Shown here in pieces: positions 1 to 9,475 of a DNA stretch of 64,000 nucleotides. The DNA lies in NCBI RefSeq assembly GCF_003173775.1, contig NZ_CP029552.1, positions 6,159,001-6,223,000 on the forward strand, in the 5' to 3' direction. Every line of letters begins with the position of its first letter. Position 1 is the first letter of the stretch. Under the pieces are notes generated by a model. The model saw only the letters and a program-made list of their open reading frames with translations. It was not told the origin of the DNA and searched no databases. This stretch comes from Methylobacterium sp. 17Sr1-1. GTDB lineage: Bacteria > Pseudomonadota > Alphaproteobacteria > Rhizobiales > Beijerinckiaceae. The position numbers and the translations under genes were made by a program.

Positions 1-1
1 C

Positions 2-2623
2 GCGCGCCTGACCGGACACGCCGTGACGGCGACGGTCGACGGCCGCGCCACCGAGACCAAGGCCGACATGACCGGCCGGGTCGATCTCGGCGACCTCACC
101 ACCCTCGATCCCGAGCTCGCCGGCCGCGCCGCGCTCGACGCCCGCCTCACCGGCTCGCTGGAGCGGCCCGACCTCGCCCTGACCCTGTCTGCACCCGAGG
201 CCCGCGCCATGGGCCGCCCGGTCCGCGACCTCGCAGCCCGCGCGACGATCGCCGACGCCACCGGCGCCCTCGACGGGACGGTCGCCTTGTCCGGCCGGAT
301 CGACGGCAAGCCGCTCGCCGGCGACCTCCACCTCGCCCGCCGCGACGCCGACTGGCTGCTCGACCGGCTCGCGCTCACGCTCGGCTCGGTGAACCTCGCG
401 GGCCGCGCCGCTGTCGATCCCGCCTCGCGCCTCGCCGAAGGTGAGGTGACGCTCAAGGCCGGCGATCTCGACGATCTCTCGGCCCTGGCGCTCACCCGCC
501 TGCAGGGCCGCCTCGACGCCGCGATCACCCTGTCCCGCGCCGGCGGCCGGCAGGATGCGCGGGTGCGGGCGACCGGCGAGGGCGTGCGCGGCGCCGGCGT
601 GGCGCTGTCGCGGCTCGACGCGGATCTCGCCGGCACCGACCTCTGGGCGAGCCCCCGGGTCTCCGGCCGGCTCAATGCCGACCGGCTCGTCGCCGGCTCC
701 GAGACGATCGAGGCGATCCGCCTCGACGCCAAGCCCGCGCCCGACGGCAGCGACCTCACGCTCCAGGCCCGGGCCCGCGGCTTCGCCCTCGACGGCGCCG
801 CGCGCCTCGTCCCGGCCGAGCAGCCGCGCCTCGACCTCGCCCGCCTCAGCGCCGTGCGCGGGGCCGACCGGCTGGCGCTGGCCGGCCCGGCGACGATCAC
901 CTTCCGGGACGAGGGCGTGACGGTGGCGGGCTTCGCGATCGCCGCCGGCTCAGGGCGCGCCAGCCTCGACGGCACGATTGGCCAGCGTCTCGACCTGCGG
1001 CTCGGGCTGAAGAGCCTGCCGCTGGCGATGGCCCGCATCGCCGCGCCGAGCCTGAGCCTCTCCGGCACCCTCGACGGCGAGGCCGTGCTCGCCGGCCCGG
1101 CCGCCAGCCCGGAGGGGCGCTATGCGCTGAGCGTCTCGCGCCTCGTGACGCCCGAGACCCGCTCCGCCGGCCTGCCGCCGATCGACGCCAGGGCATCGGG
1201 CCGGATCGAGGACGGCCGGGCCGGGCTCGACGGCACGGTGACGGCGGGACGCGGGTTGCAGCTCACGCTCTCCGGCTCGCTCCCCGTCGAGGCCGGCGGC
1301 GCCTTAGGCCTGCGCACCCGCGGCACCCTCGACGCGGCGCTCGCCAACACGCTGCTGGCGGCGGGCGGGCAGCGCCTGACCGGCCGGGTCGCCCTCGATG
1401 CCGGCGTCGCCGGCACGCTCCAGGACCCGAAGATCGACGGCTCGGCGGTGATCGCCGGCGGCAGCTTCACCGACCCGCTCCAGGGCGTGCGCCTCACCGA
1501 CATCCAGGGCCGGATTATCGGCCGCGGCGACACGATCGTGATCGAGCGCCTGACCGCCGCCACCCGCAACGGCGGCACCCTGCAGGCGCAAGGCCGCGTC
1601 GCCGTCGAGCCGGCGGCGGGTTTTCCCGGCAACCTGACCATCCGGGCCGACCGGGCCGAGCTGGTCTCGAGCCCGCTGATGACCCTGATCTCCGGCCTCA
1701 ACCTGTCGCTGACAGGGCCGCTCGCCCGCACCCCGCGGATCACCGGCCAGGTCGACGTCGTCTCCCTCGACGTCTCGGTGCCCGACCGCCTGCCCGCTAC
1801 GGTGCAGCCGCTGCCCGGCATCCGCCACGTCAACGCGCCGCCGCAGACCCGCGCCCGCCTCGCGGCGCGGGCCAAGCGCGAGGCGGCGTCGCGGCGCGGT
1901 TCCAAGGCTCCGCCCTTCCTCGCCACCCTCGACATCGCGGTGAACGCGCCCGGCCGCATCACCGTGCGCGGCCGCGGTATCGACGCCGAGCTCGGCGGCA
2001 ATTTGCGCCTCACCGGCACCTCCGCGGCGCCGGTGGCGAACGGCGCCTTCGCGATGCGCCGCGGCCGGATCCAGATCGTCGGCCAGCGCCTCGACTTCGC
2101 CCGCGGCCGCCTGACCTTCGCGGGTGACCTGACCGCGCCGGACCTCGACTTCCTGGCCCAGTCCCAGGCCGGCGACGTCACCGCCAAGATCGCCGTCACC
2201 GGCCCGGCCAACCAGCCCGACTTCGCCCTGACCTCCGAGCCGCCGCTGCCGCAGGACGAGGTGCTGTCGCGCCTCCTGTTCAAGAAGGCCTCCGGCGGCC
2301 TGTCCCCGTTCCAGGCGCTGCAACTGGCGCAGGCCGTCGCCCAGCTCTCCGGCGGGGCCGGCGGGCCCGACGTGTTCGAGAGCGCCCGCAAGGGGCTGGG
2401 CCTCGACAGCCTCGACATCCAGGCCGGCTCGAAGGGCGGCGCCGCGGTCGGCCTGTCGCGGGCGCTGGGCGAGCGGGTCAATGTCGGCGTCCGCGCCGGC
2501 GCCCGGCCGGAGGACAGCGCGGCCACCATCACCTACGACGTGACCGGGCGGATCAAGGTGCAGGGCGAGGCCGGGGCGGATGGACGCACGGCCGTGGGGG
2601 TGGGGGCGGAGTGGGAGTATTGA
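2..2623 (+). CDS. tamB: Translocation and assembly module protein TamB, C-terminal part (partial)
   Basis: The frame is open to the left edge, so the gene starts outside the window; 873 residues are visible. The sequence is a long run of beta-rich, Ala/Gly/Asp/Leu-rich repeats of the AsmA/TamB type, and the last ~350 residues match the TamB C-terminal (DUF490) domain, including the PxxDFLAQSQAGDVTAKIAVTG-like region, the PPLPQDEVLSRLLF stretch and a final beta-strand ending EWEY. TamB spans the periplasm from the inner membrane and works with the BamA-like TamA in outer-membrane protein or lipid transport. The upstream neighbour is expected to be tamA but is not in the window. Family assignment is strong; the exact cargo is not inferable. 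Confidence 0.88.
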   Translation, partial: ARLTGHAVTATVDGRATETKADMTGRVDLGDLTTLDPELAGRAALDARLTGSLERPDLALTLSAPEARAMGRPVRDLAARATIADATGALDGTVALSGRIDGKPLAGDLHLARRDADWLLDRLALTLGSVNLAGRAAVDPASRLAEGEVTLKAGDLDDLSALALTRLQGRLDAAITLSRAGGRQDARVRATGEGVRGAGVALSRLDADLAGTDLWASPRVSGRLNADRLVAGSETIEAIRLDAKPAPDGSDLTLQARARGFALDGAARLVPAEQPRLDLARLSAVRGADRLALAGPATITFRDEGVTVAGFAIAAGSGRASLDGTIGQRLDLRLGLKSLPLAMARIAAPSLSLSGTLDGEAVLAGPAASPEGRYALSVSRLVTPETRSAGLPPIDARASGRIEDGRAGLDGTVTAGRGLQLTLSGSLPVEAGGALGLRTRGTLDAALANTLLAAGGQRLTGRVALDAGVAGTLQDPKIDGSAVIAGGSFTDPLQGVRLTDIQGRIIGRGDTIVIERLTAATRNGGTLQAQGRVAVEPAAGFPGNLTIRADRAELVSSPLMTLISGLNLSLTGPLARTPRITGQVDVVSLDVSVPDRLPATVQPLPGIRHVNAPPQTRARLAARAKREAASRRGSKAPPFLATLDIAVNAPGRITVRGRGIDAELGGNLRLTGTSAAPVANGAFAMRRGRIQIVGQRLDFARGRLTFAGDLTAPDLDFLAQSQAGDVTAKIAVTGPANQPDFALTSEPPLPQDEVLSRLLFKKASGGLSPFQALQLAQAVAQLSGGAGGPDVFESARKGLGLDSLDIQAGSKGGAAVGLSRALGERVNVGVRAGARPEDSAATITYDVTGRIKVQGEAGADGRTAVGVGAEWEY

Positions 2624-2655
2624 GGCGCCGAGAGGCCTGACCCGACGACGCCTCA
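2621..2655. terminator. Possible shared hairpin between tamB and the MFS gene
   Basis: TGAGGCG at 2621-2627 and CGCCTCA at 2649-2655 form a 7-bp inverted repeat that covers the stop codons of two convergent genes. There is no clear T-run on either side, so it is at best a weak bidirectional terminator. Confidence 0.3.
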
Positions 2656-4059
2656 CCGCTGCCGTGTCGCGTCATCCGGGAGCAGGCGGCAGGCCGCGAG
2701 CCCGACCAGTCCGGTGACGGCGGCGAACCCGAACACGGGTGCGTAACCTGCACCGTTCGATTCCGTCGATGCCAGCACGCCGAGGGCCGCGACGCCGAGC
2801 GCGAACCCGCCCTGCCGCGCCACCATCGTGACCGCCGAGGCCATGCCCGCGGTCTCGGACCGTGCCAGCGCGACGATGGCGCCGGAGAGCTGGGGATGCG
2901 CGAGGGCCGCCCCGGCTCCGACGGCGACCATGCCGGCGAGGGCGCCGACGAGGGCCGGGGTGCCGGCCGGTGGGCCGGCGAGGGACGCTCCTGCCAGGAC
3001 CCCATTCCCGACGACGATCAGGACGAGCGCGCTCCCGAAGGCACGCCGCCAGCCCAGACTCTGCACCCTGCGGCCGCCCACCGGCGGCAGCACCAGCATC
3101 GGCAGCGTCGCGGCGAGCAGAGCGACGCCGGCCGCCTGCGCGTCCAGCCCGAAGGCGGCCAGGAGGAAGGCCGGCAGGTAGACCAGAACGGCCCAGTAGC
3201 CCGCCGAGACGGCGATCAGCAGAACGACGATGGCCTGGACCGTGCGATCCGACACGAGGACCGGGTGGATCAGCGGGTGGGGCCGGCCACGCTGTCTCCA
3301 CGCGAAGGCCAGGGCGAGCGCGAGGCCGGCGGCCAGGCTGACGAGGCAGCGGACCGGATCCCGAGCCTGAAGGCAGCCCTCGATCGCGAAGCCGAGCGCA
3401 CAGGTCAGGAGGACCAGTCCTGGCCAGTCGATCGGTGTCCGGGATGCCGCCCGCCCCTCGCCGGCGAGGCGCGGCACGGCGAGCGCGATGAAGGCGCAGG
3501 GCAGGACGTTGGCGAGAAAGATCGCCCGCCACCCGAGCCAGGCGGCGAGCAGGCCGCCGAGAGTCGGCCCCAGCGCCATCGCGACGCCCGACAGGATTCC
3601 GATCAGGGCGTAGGCGCGCGCCCGCAGCGAGGCGTCCGGGAAAGCGGCCGCGATCGACGCGAGGGCACCGGTGATCAGCAGGGCCGATCCGATCCCCTGC
3701 CCGGCGCGGGCCGCCCACAGGGCGGGCGCGGTCGAGGCGAGCGCGCAGGCGAGCGAGGCGGTGATGAACACCGCGTTGCCGACGAGCAGCGACCGGCGCC
3801 GGCCGTAGCGGTCCGCCAGGGCCCCGGCGGCCAGGAGCGCAGCGGTGAAGGCGAGGCTGTAGGCGTCGATGACCCAGGCGAGGCCCGGCAGGCCGACGGC
3901 GAGATCGCGGCCGATCTCCGGCATGACGACCACCAGGGCGGTCACGTCGAACTGCGTCAGGAAGGCGCCCAGGCCCAGGACGCCGGCGGTGAGGCGGGCG
4001 CGCCGATCCCAGGCGACGGAGGGATCGACGGTGACGGAGAGATCGCGGGAGATGGTCAT
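2653..4059 (-). CDS. MFS transporter, DHA2 (EmrB/QacA-like) drug exporter
   Basis: 468 residues with about 14 hydrophobic segments. The segment FLTQFDVTALVVVMPEIG near residue 35 is a version of the first-helix motif of drug:H+ antiporter-2 proteins, and ADRYGRRRSLLVG is the classical MFS loop 2-3 motif A. It likely exports a small toxic compound across the inner membrane using proton motive force. The ATG at 4059 is chosen because it leaves a short divergent intergenic gap to the LysR gene; the frame remains open further upstream but that extension is antisense to the regulator. The divergent LysR-type gene is the likely regulator. Substrate unknown. Confidence 0.8.
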   Translation of the reverse strand: MTISRDLSVTVDPSVAWDRRARLTAGVLGLGAFLTQFDVTALVVVMPEIGRDLAVGLPGLAWVIDAYSLAFTAALLAAGALADRYGRRRSLLVGNAVFITASLACALASTAPALWAARAGQGIGSALLITGALASIAAAFPDASLRARAYALIGILSGVAMALGPTLGGLLAAWLGWRAIFLANVLPCAFIALAVPRLAGEGRAASRTPIDWPGLVLLTCALGFAIEGCLQARDPVRCLVSLAAGLALALAFAWRQRGRPHPLIHPVLVSDRTVQAIVVLLIAVSAGYWAVLVYLPAFLLAAFGLDAQAAGVALLAATLPMLVLPPVGGRRVQSLGWRRAFGSALVLIVVGNGVLAGASLAGPPAGTPALVGALAGMVAVGAGAALAHPQLSGAIVALARSETAGMASAVTMVARQGGFALGVAALGVLASTESNGAGYAPVFGFAAVTGLVGLAACRLLPDDATRQR

Positions 4060-4143
4060 GATCGCGATCAGCACGGCGCGACCGACGCGAAGCAAATGAG
4101 AGTTGCCACAACCCGCATGAACCCGTTTCTTGGGGCCGGAACG

Positions 4144-5061
4144 ATGCCGATGCGCCGATTGCCTCCCTTTTCCGGTCTCGTGGCGTTCGACGCCGTGCTG
4201 CGCCACGCCAGCGTGACGCGGGCCGCGGCCGAGCTCGGCCTCACCCAGAGCGCGGTCAGCCACCGCCTGCGCGGGCTCGAAGAGCATTTCGGCGTCCCGC
4301 TGCTGGAGCGGCTCAATCCGGGCCTGAGGCCGACGCCGGCGGGCGAGCGCCTCGCGCGGGACATCGCCCCGCTGCTCGAGACGCTGGCGGGGCTGCGGGA
4401 GCGGGTGTCGGGCGAGCGGGCCGCGCGGCCATTCCGGATCGGCGTCAGCGGCACGCTGCTCGCCTGGTGGCTCTCGCCGCGGCTTCCGGACCTGATCGCG
4501 GCGTTTCCGGACCGCACGATCGAGGTGACGACGTGGGAGAGCCGGCTCTGGGACGGCAAGCCGGGCATGATGCCGGACGAGGCCGATCTGGCGCTGCTCT
4601 GGATCCCGCGCGCGTTGCAGGAGAGCGGCCGGTGCGAGGTGCCGTTTCCGGCCGAGACCGTCTTTCCGGTCGCCGCCCCCGCGCTCCGCCGCGCCGGCCG
4701 GGAGGAGGATTGGCGCCGGCTGCCGCTGCTCGCGAAGGGGCAGGCCGCCGACGCCGCCGGCGGCGAATGGTCCTGGGCGACGTGGCTCGGCGACGAGGGA
4801 CGGCGCCCGCCCGCGATGCGCTTTCGCGATATCGGCGGGGCCCTGCACGCGGCGCAGGACGGCAACGGCGTCGTGCTCGCCCGCTCGCTCCTCGTCGCCG
4901 ACGCGCTCCGCCGTCGCCGGCTGACCCGGCTGGTGCGGCGGGCCGAGATGCGGCCCTGCTCCAAGATCCAGGTGGCGCGCTGGAGCGATCAGGCCAACGA
5001 GGTCGCCCCCGCGATGGCGGCGTGGCTCGTCGCGGCGGCGGAACGGACCCTCGGGCGCTGA
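4144..5061 (+). CDS. LysR-family transcriptional regulator (GcvA-like)
   Basis: 305 residues from the ATG at 4144; an in-frame ATG at 4117 is an alternative start. The N-terminal 60 residues are a LysR winged helix-turn-helix (LVAFDAVLRHASVTRAAAELGLTQSAVSHRLRGLEE region, with the TQSAVSHR recognition helix). The remainder is a substrate-binding domain of periplasmic-binding fold. It diverges from the MFS exporter at 4059 with a gap of about 60-85 bases, the usual arrangement for a LysR regulator and its target. The inducer cannot be deduced. The frame is open upstream for more than 1 kb, but that part is antisense to the transporter and is not counted. Confidence 0.8.
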   Translation: MPMRRLPPFSGLVAFDAVLRHASVTRAAAELGLTQSAVSHRLRGLEEHFGVPLLERLNPGLRPTPAGERLARDIAPLLETLAGLRERVSGERAARPFRIGVSGTLLAWWLSPRLPDLIAAFPDRTIEVTTWESRLWDGKPGMMPDEADLALLWIPRALQESGRCEVPFPAETVFPVAAPALRRAGREEDWRRLPLLAKGQAADAAGGEWSWATWLGDEGRRPPAMRFRDIGGALHAAQDGNGVVLARSLLVADALRRRRLTRLVRRAEMRPCSKIQVARWSDQANEVAPAMAAWLVAAAERTLGR

Positions 5062-5065
5062 GCGC

Positions 5066-6664
5066 TCATCCCGCCTCCGGCGGCCTCGCGAGGTGATGCC
5101 CCGTCTCCCGCTGGAACGCCGCCCCTACGCGTAAGCACAGCGCATCGTCGTACGGCTTGCCCACCACCTGCGCGGCGACCGGCAGGCCGGTGCGACCGAG
5201 GCCGGTCGGCAGCATCAGGGCCGGGAGGCCCGTGTAGTCGAACAGCATCGTGTTGCGCGGCAGCACCGCCTGGAGTGGATGGGCCTCGCCGTTCACCTCG
5301 ACCGTGAGGGTGTCGAGGGACGCCGCCTCTCCGCCGAGGCCCGGGGTCACCAGCACGTCGACGTCGCTCAAGGCGTCGAGGACCTGCGCCAGCACGACCG
5401 GCCGCCGGCGCAGGGCGCGCAGGTAGTCGGTGGCGGTAAAGAGCCGGCCCTGCTCCATCCGGGCGCGGGTGCCGGGATCGAGCGCTGCGGCGCGGTCGAG
5501 GTCGGGCTCCTGGAGCGCGGCCAGCTCCGCCATCACGATCGTGTAGCCGTCCTGATGCGCGGTGGCGACCGGCCCAAGACCGACCGGCTCAAGATCGACC
5601 GGCACGAGGCGCGCGCCCTGCCGCTCCAGCTCCCGCAGCAGCGCCTGCCAGGCGACGAGCACGGCCTCGTCCTGCATCGCCGTGAACCAGCCGTCGGGCA
5701 CGCCGACCCGCAAGCCCGACAGATCCCGCGCCCGGGTCGCGTCGTAGCGGCCGGCGGCGTGCGGGTCGGCGCCGTCGGGGCCGGCGATCCAGGGCATCAC
5801 CCGGGCGAGATCCGCGGCCGAGCGGGCCATCGGGCCGACATGGTCGAGGGTCCAGGACAGCGGCGCGACGCCGGTCCGCGGCACCAGCCCGCGGGTCGGC
5901 TTGAGGCCGGTGATGCCGCACCACGCCGCCGGCACCCGGATCGAGCCGCCGGTATCGGTGCCGAGCGCCAGCGGCAGCAGCCGGGCGGCGAGCGCGGCGC
6001 CGGAGCCGGTGGAGGAGCCGCCGGTCCAGCGTGTCCGGTCCCACGGATTGGCGACCGCGCCGTAACGCGGGTTGTGGGCCGAGCCGCAGGCGAATTCGGT
6101 GGTGGCGAGCATGGCGAGCGGGATCGCGCCGGCGGCCCTGAGCCGCGCCACCACGGTCGCATCGGCCTCGGCCACCCGGTCGCCGGTGAGGCGCGAGCCG
6201 CAGGTGACGGGGGCGCCGGCGCAGTCGATGATGTCCTTGATGCCGAAGGGCACGCCTTCGAGGGGGCGGGCCTGCCCCGCCCTGATGCGCCGGGCGCTCT
6301 CCTCGGCCGCCTCGTCCGCGCCCGGCACCGGGGCCAGGACCGCATCGCGCCCTGACGGGTGACGGGCGATGCGCTCGCGAAGCCTCGCGACGAGGGCCAC
6401 CGGATCGGTCGTCCCGGCCGCGTAGGCGGCCTGGAGCGCGCCGATCCCGAGGGTATGGAGCGGGCCGTCGGCGACGGGCGGCAGGGCCGGTGCGATCGCC
6501 GCCGCTTCCGCGGTCGCGTCGGCGGCCTCGCGCAGGCGCTGCTCGGCCTGGGCCGGCTCGGGCGCGTCCCGCTCCCAGGACGAGGGCAGGTCGCGGGCCG
6601 GGACCGGCTCCGCCACCGTGCCGGCCAGGATGGTGCGGGCGATGAGCGCGTCGGAGACCGTCAC
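5066..6664 (-). CDS. Amidase signature family hydrolase
   Basis: 532 residues. The Ser-cisSer-Lys triad of amidase-signature enzymes is visible: Lys143 in FGIKDIID, Ser217/218 in GGSSTGSG and Ser241 in DTGGSIR. The first ~65 residues are an Ala/Glu-rich extension with no family I recognise. The GTG start at 6664 overlaps the stop of the upstream rutA-like gene (GTGA), so the two are translationally coupled. Since RutA opens the uracil ring to a ureidoacrylate-type product, a coupled amidase could act on the ureide or amide released, taking the place of RutB; this is inference. Other possibilities are allophanate or another small-amide hydrolase. Confidence 0.78.
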   Translation of the reverse strand: MTVSDALIARTILAGTVAEPVPARDLPSSWERDAPEPAQAEQRLREAADATAEAAAIAPALPPVADGPLHTLGIGALQAAYAAGTTDPVALVARLRERIARHPSGRDAVLAPVPGADEAAEESARRIRAGQARPLEGVPFGIKDIIDCAGAPVTCGSRLTGDRVAEADATVVARLRAAGAIPLAMLATTEFACGSAHNPRYGAVANPWDRTRWTGGSSTGSGAALAARLLPLALGTDTGGSIRVPAAWCGITGLKPTRGLVPRTGVAPLSWTLDHVGPMARSAADLARVMPWIAGPDGADPHAAGRYDATRARDLSGLRVGVPDGWFTAMQDEAVLVAWQALLRELERQGARLVPVDLEPVGLGPVATAHQDGYTIVMAELAALQEPDLDRAAALDPGTRARMEQGRLFTATDYLRALRRRPVVLAQVLDALSDVDVLVTPGLGGEAASLDTLTVEVNGEAHPLQAVLPRNTMLFDYTGLPALMLPTGLGRTGLPVAAQVVGKPYDDALCLRVGAAFQRETGHHLARPPEAG

Positions 6665-7755
6665 GCGGCGATCTCCCGACGATCTTGCAGGCGATCCTGC
6701 CGGCAGGCCATCAGCGGCTGGATCTTGGTCCCGAAAATGTCGAGGCCGGCGAGGAAGTCGTCGAAGGTCAGCATGATGCCCTTCACCCCCGGCACCGATG
6801 CCGCCTCGTCGAGCATCCGCGCCACCTTGGCGTAGGAGCCGACGAGGGTCCCCATGTTGAAGTTCACCGCGCCCTCGGGAAGGTTCATCCAGGTCGCGGT
6901 CGAATCGGCCGAGGCGTTCTTGTCCTGCGTGCTCTGGTCGAGCATCCAGGCCAGGGCCGCGACGTCGGCGCCCTGGCGGTAGGCCATCCAGCGGTCCTCG
7001 GCCGCCGCGTCGGTCTCGTCGGCGATCACCATCATCAGCACGTAGGAGCCGACGTCGCGGCCGGTCTTGGCCGTCGCCTCGATCAGCCGGGCGCAGGTCG
7101 GCGCGCAGGCCGTCGGCGTGTTGAGGCCGGTGCCCAGCACGAAGTTGTAGTCGGCGTACTGCGCGGCGAATTCCATGCCGCGCCCGCTCTGCCCGGCGGC
7201 GACGATCGGGATCGGGCCGGAGGGCGCGGGCTTCATCATGCAGCCCTCCATCCGGAAATGCCCGCCCTGGAAGTCGGAGTGCCCGGTCTCCCACAATTCC
7301 TTCATCACCCGGACGTACTCGGTGGAGTAGTCGTAGCGGTAGCCGAAATAGTCGTCGCCGGGCCATAGGCCCATCTGCGAATACTCCGCCTTCTGCCAGC
7401 CGGAGACGATGTTCACCCCGAAGCGGCCGGGGGCGATCGAATCGATCGTGGTCGCCATGCGGGCGACGAGGGCCGGCGGCAGGGTCAGCACCGCGGTCGA
7501 GGCGAAGAGCTTGATCCGCTCCGTCACCGCCGCGAGGCCCGACATCAGGGTGAAGGATTCGAGGTTGTAGTCCCAGAACTCGGTCTTGCCGCCGAAGCCG
7601 TGCAGCTTGATCATCGAGAGGGCGAAATCGAGCCCGTAGCCTTCCGCCTTCTGCACGATCGCCTTGTTGAGGGCGAAGCTCGGCTTGTATTGCGGGGCCG
7701 CCTCCGAGATCAGCCAGCCGTTGTTGCCGATCGGGATGAACACGCCGACATCCAT
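6661..7755 (-). CDS. rutA: Pyrimidine monooxygenase RutA-like, FMN-dependent luciferase-family enzyme
   Basis: 364 residues, the usual RutA length. It begins [18 protein letters not shown] and has the bacterial luciferase-like TIM-barrel pattern, including [18 protein letters not shown] and the [16 protein letters not shown] segment conserved in FMNH2-dependent monooxygenases. RutA cleaves the uracil ring with O2 and reduced flavin. Reduced FMN is normally supplied by RutF, which is not present nearby. It is the first gene of a coupled pair with the amidase at 5066-6664. No rutB, C, D, E or G are seen in the neighbourhood, so the physiological substrate may be uracil or a related cyclic amide. 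Confidence 0.82.
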   Translation of the reverse strand: MDVGVFIPIGNNGWLISEAAPQYKPSFALNKAIVQKAEGYGLDFALSMIKLHGFGGKTEFWDYNLESFTLMSGLAAVTERIKLFASTAVLTLPPALVARMATTIDSIAPGRFGVNIVSGWQKAEYSQMGLWPGDDYFGYRYDYSTEYVRVMKELWETGHSDFQGGHFRMEGCMMKPAPSGPIPIVAAGQSGRGMEFAAQYADYNFVLGTGLNTPTACAPTCARLIEATAKTGRDVGSYVLMMVIADETDAAAEDRWMAYRQGADVAALAWMLDQSTQDKNASADSTATWMNLPEGAVNFNMGTLVGSYAKVARMLDEAASVPGVKGIMLTFDDFLAGLDIFGTKIQPLMACRQDRLQDRREIAA

Positions 7756-7855
7756 GCGCGAAGCTCCGGGTTCCGGTGGGCGGCCGGGAGGCCGTCCGGA
7801 GGGGCTTTGCAGGATCGGGGCCGTTTTCCAGTGACGCGGGCCGGAGAGGCGCCGG

Positions 7856-8110
7856 TCAAGCGGGCAGGCCGTCGTCGTCGTAGAGGAAGTCCTGGCTCCG
7901 GGCGGCCGACGGCCCCGGCGTCACTCTTGCACGGCCGGCGTCCCGTGCCGCCATGAGGATCCGCTCGCGGTCCGCTGCGGACTGCACCGCGATCGGCACG
8001 AGCCGCGCGACGTCCCGGCCGTCTTGCGTCAGGATCACGTCGTGGCCGGCTTCTGCCTGCTGCACAAGATCGGCCAACTGCCCTTCCGCTTCCGCAACGG
8101 AGATCCTCAT
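7856..8110 (-). CDS. Phd/YefM-type antitoxin, orphan
   Basis: 84 residues from the ATG at 8110. The N-terminal [31 protein letters not shown] matches the Phd/YefM DNA-binding fold (prevent-host-death family). The C-terminal tail is charged and low in structure, as in antitoxins. No PIN or RelE-type toxin gene follows it; the next gene downstream in the same direction is rutA. It is therefore an orphan antitoxin or a stand-alone regulator. It diverges from the DUF1902 gene at 8193 across an 82-base gap with a small inverted repeat. Confidence 0.72.
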   Translation of the reverse strand: MRISVAEAEGQLADLVQQAEAGHDVILTQDGRDVARLVPIAVQSAADRERILMAARDAGRARVTPGPSAARSQDFLYDDDGLPA

Positions 8111-8149
8111 CTCGCCATCCCAACCGTATCCGGCCTGGAGAACAGACGG

Positions 8150-8169
8150 CATCAGCGTATCATCTGATG
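8150..8169. promoter_or_regulatory. Inverted repeat between divergent antitoxin-like genes
   Basis: CATCAG at 8150-8155 and CTGATG at 8164-8169 form an inverted repeat in the 82-base gap between the Phd-type gene and the DUF1902 gene. Phd-type proteins usually bind such palindromes in their own promoter; the role here is inference. Confidence 0.35.
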
Positions 8170-8192
8170 TACATGTCGCCCAGAATCGCACC

Positions 8193-8780
8193 ATGTCCCC
8201 ACCCACTATCCGGATCGCCCACGACCCCGAAGCGGACGTCTGGGACGTGTACATGAGCGACGTGCAGGGATTGAGCGCCGAGGCGCCGACTGCGGAGACC
8301 CTCATCGCCCGCATCCCGATCATTATCGCCGATCTGCGCGACGAGGACGAGCCCGTCCCGATAAGGCCAGGGTTGCAAGCAGCCAAGATCCGTTGGAGCG
8401 ACATTCCGTTTCCTCTTCTCGCCCTTTCCCGGACGACTGCAACGAAGTGGAAGGAGATCCGGGATCCAGCACAAAAAGTCGCGAAGCGTCTTTATGCCAG
8501 CAACGGTGCAGCATTCAGAGCCGCTTCGCGGCAAGTCCTTGTGCTGGATCCCAGATCTCCTTCCGCTGACGCTCCAGTCGTCTGGGAAAGGGCGAGAAGC
8601 GGAAGCGAGTTGATAGATCGAGAAAGCTCAGCCGTGCTACACCTTTGCTCTACGCCGTGTCGTGTACCGTGTTGCAACGCGATCGGACAGGGCTCTAGCG
8701 CCCCCGCCGCGCGGTCAGCACCGACGCCCCCAGCACCGCCAGGCTCACCGCTCCGATCAGGAGGGTCGAGATCGCGTTGA
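8193..8780 (+). pseudogene. DUF1902 (HicB-like) gene, 3' end replaced by a palindromic insertion
   Basis: From the ATG at 8193 the protein begins MSPPTIRIAHDPEADVWDVY and continues with the SDVQGLSAEAPTAETLIARIPIII segment typical of DUF1902, a small HicB-like antitoxin-related fold. After about 71 codons, near the expected end of a DUF1902 protein, the reading frame enters a 201-bp MITE-like palindrome (8407-8607) and stays open by chance to 8780. The native stop has been lost or displaced. Whether the fused ~195-residue product is functional is unknown. It faces the Phd-type gene at 7856-8110. Confidence 0.6.
8407..8607. repeat. MITE-like imperfect palindrome, about 200 bp
   Basis: The arm 8407-8488 is an imperfect reverse complement of 8522-8607. 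Shared blocks include CTTCTCGCCCTTTCCC (left) and its complement GGGAAAGGGCGAGAAG (right), GGAAGGAGATC with its complement, GATCCAGCACAA with its complement, and an inner GCGAAGCG/CGCTTCGC pair. About 33 bases lie in the centre. It has no coding capacity, and the long near-palindrome is typical of a mobilised miniature element or a REP-type repeat. It sits in the 3' part of the DUF1902 gene. Confidence 0.7.
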
Positions 8781-9474
8781 TCTCCGGGGTCACGCCGAGG
8801 CGGACCTGGCTGTAGAGGCGCATCGGCAGGGTGGTGGCGCCCGGCCCCGAGACGAAGCTCGCGATCACGAGGTCGTCCATCGACAGGGTGAAGGCGAGGA
8901 GGAAGCCGGCGATCACGGCCGGAGCGATCAGCGGCAGGGTCACGGTGCGAAACACCGCGACGGGCGTCGCACCGAGGTCGGCGGCGGCTTCGAGGAGCGA
9001 GTGGTCGAGGTGGCGCAGGCGCGCCTGCACCACGACGGCGACGAAGCAGAGCGTGAAAGTCGCATGCGCGATCACGATGGTCCAGAAGCCGCGGGGAATC
9101 CCGAGCCCCACGAAGAGCAGGAGCAGCGACAGGCCGGTGATCACCTCCGGCATCACCATCGGGGCGTAGACGAGCCCGGTGAGGAGCGGCCGGCCGGGGA
9201 AGCGCCGGCGCCCGTCCAGCGCCAGCGCCGCGAGCGTGCCGAGCACCGTCGCGAGGCTCGCCGAGGCCAGCGCCACCTTGAGGGTGACGAGGGTGGAATC
9301 GACGAGCGGGCCGTTGTCGAGGAGGCCGGCATACCACTGCGTCGAGAATCCAGCCCAGACCGTGACGAGGCGCGAGGCGTTGAACGAGTAGACGACGAGC
9401 AGCAGGATCGGCCCGTACAGGAAGGCCATCCCGAGGCCGAGCGCGGCCCAGGCGAGCGGGTGGGCGCGGTGCAT
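8695..9474 (-). CDS. potI: ABC transporter permease, spermidine/putrescine type (PotI/PotC-like)
   Basis: 259 residues, six hydrophobic segments, with the binding-protein-dependent permease loop EAAADLGATPVAVFRTVTLPLIAP near residue 165. It resembles PotI/PotC of polyamine importers. It is the last gene of a three-gene leftward operon after the ATPase and the PotH-like permease; its start lies one base after the stop of the PotH gene. The gene for a periplasmic binding protein is missing nearby, so the substrate is only presumed to be a polyamine or related compound. Confidence 0.8.
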   Translation of the reverse strand: MHRAHPLAWAALGLGMAFLYGPILLLVVYSFNASRLVTVWAGFSTQWYAGLLDNGPLVDSTLVTLKVALASASLATVLGTLAALALDGRRRFPGRPLLTGLVYAPMVMPEVITGLSLLLLFVGLGIPRGFWTIVIAHATFTLCFVAVVVQARLRHLDHSLLEAAADLGATPVAVFRTVTLPLIAPAVIAGFLLAFTLSMDDLVIASFVSGPGATTLPMRLYSQVRLGVTPEINAISTLLIGAVSLAVLGASVLTARRGR

Positions 9475-9475
9475 C

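Noticed and set aside
2896..4143. Long plus-strand extension of the LysR frame
   Set aside because: It lies antisense to the MFS gene, and the sequence is Arg/Gly/Glu-rich without domains. It is a GC-rich shadow frame.
5279..6355. 358-codon plus-strand frame opposite the amidase
   Set aside because: Antisense to an enzyme with intact catalytic motifs, with no domain of its own.
8407..8607. Insertion sequence with transposase
   Set aside because: The element is about 200 bp and has no coding capacity; only a palindromic MITE/REP-like repeat is supported.
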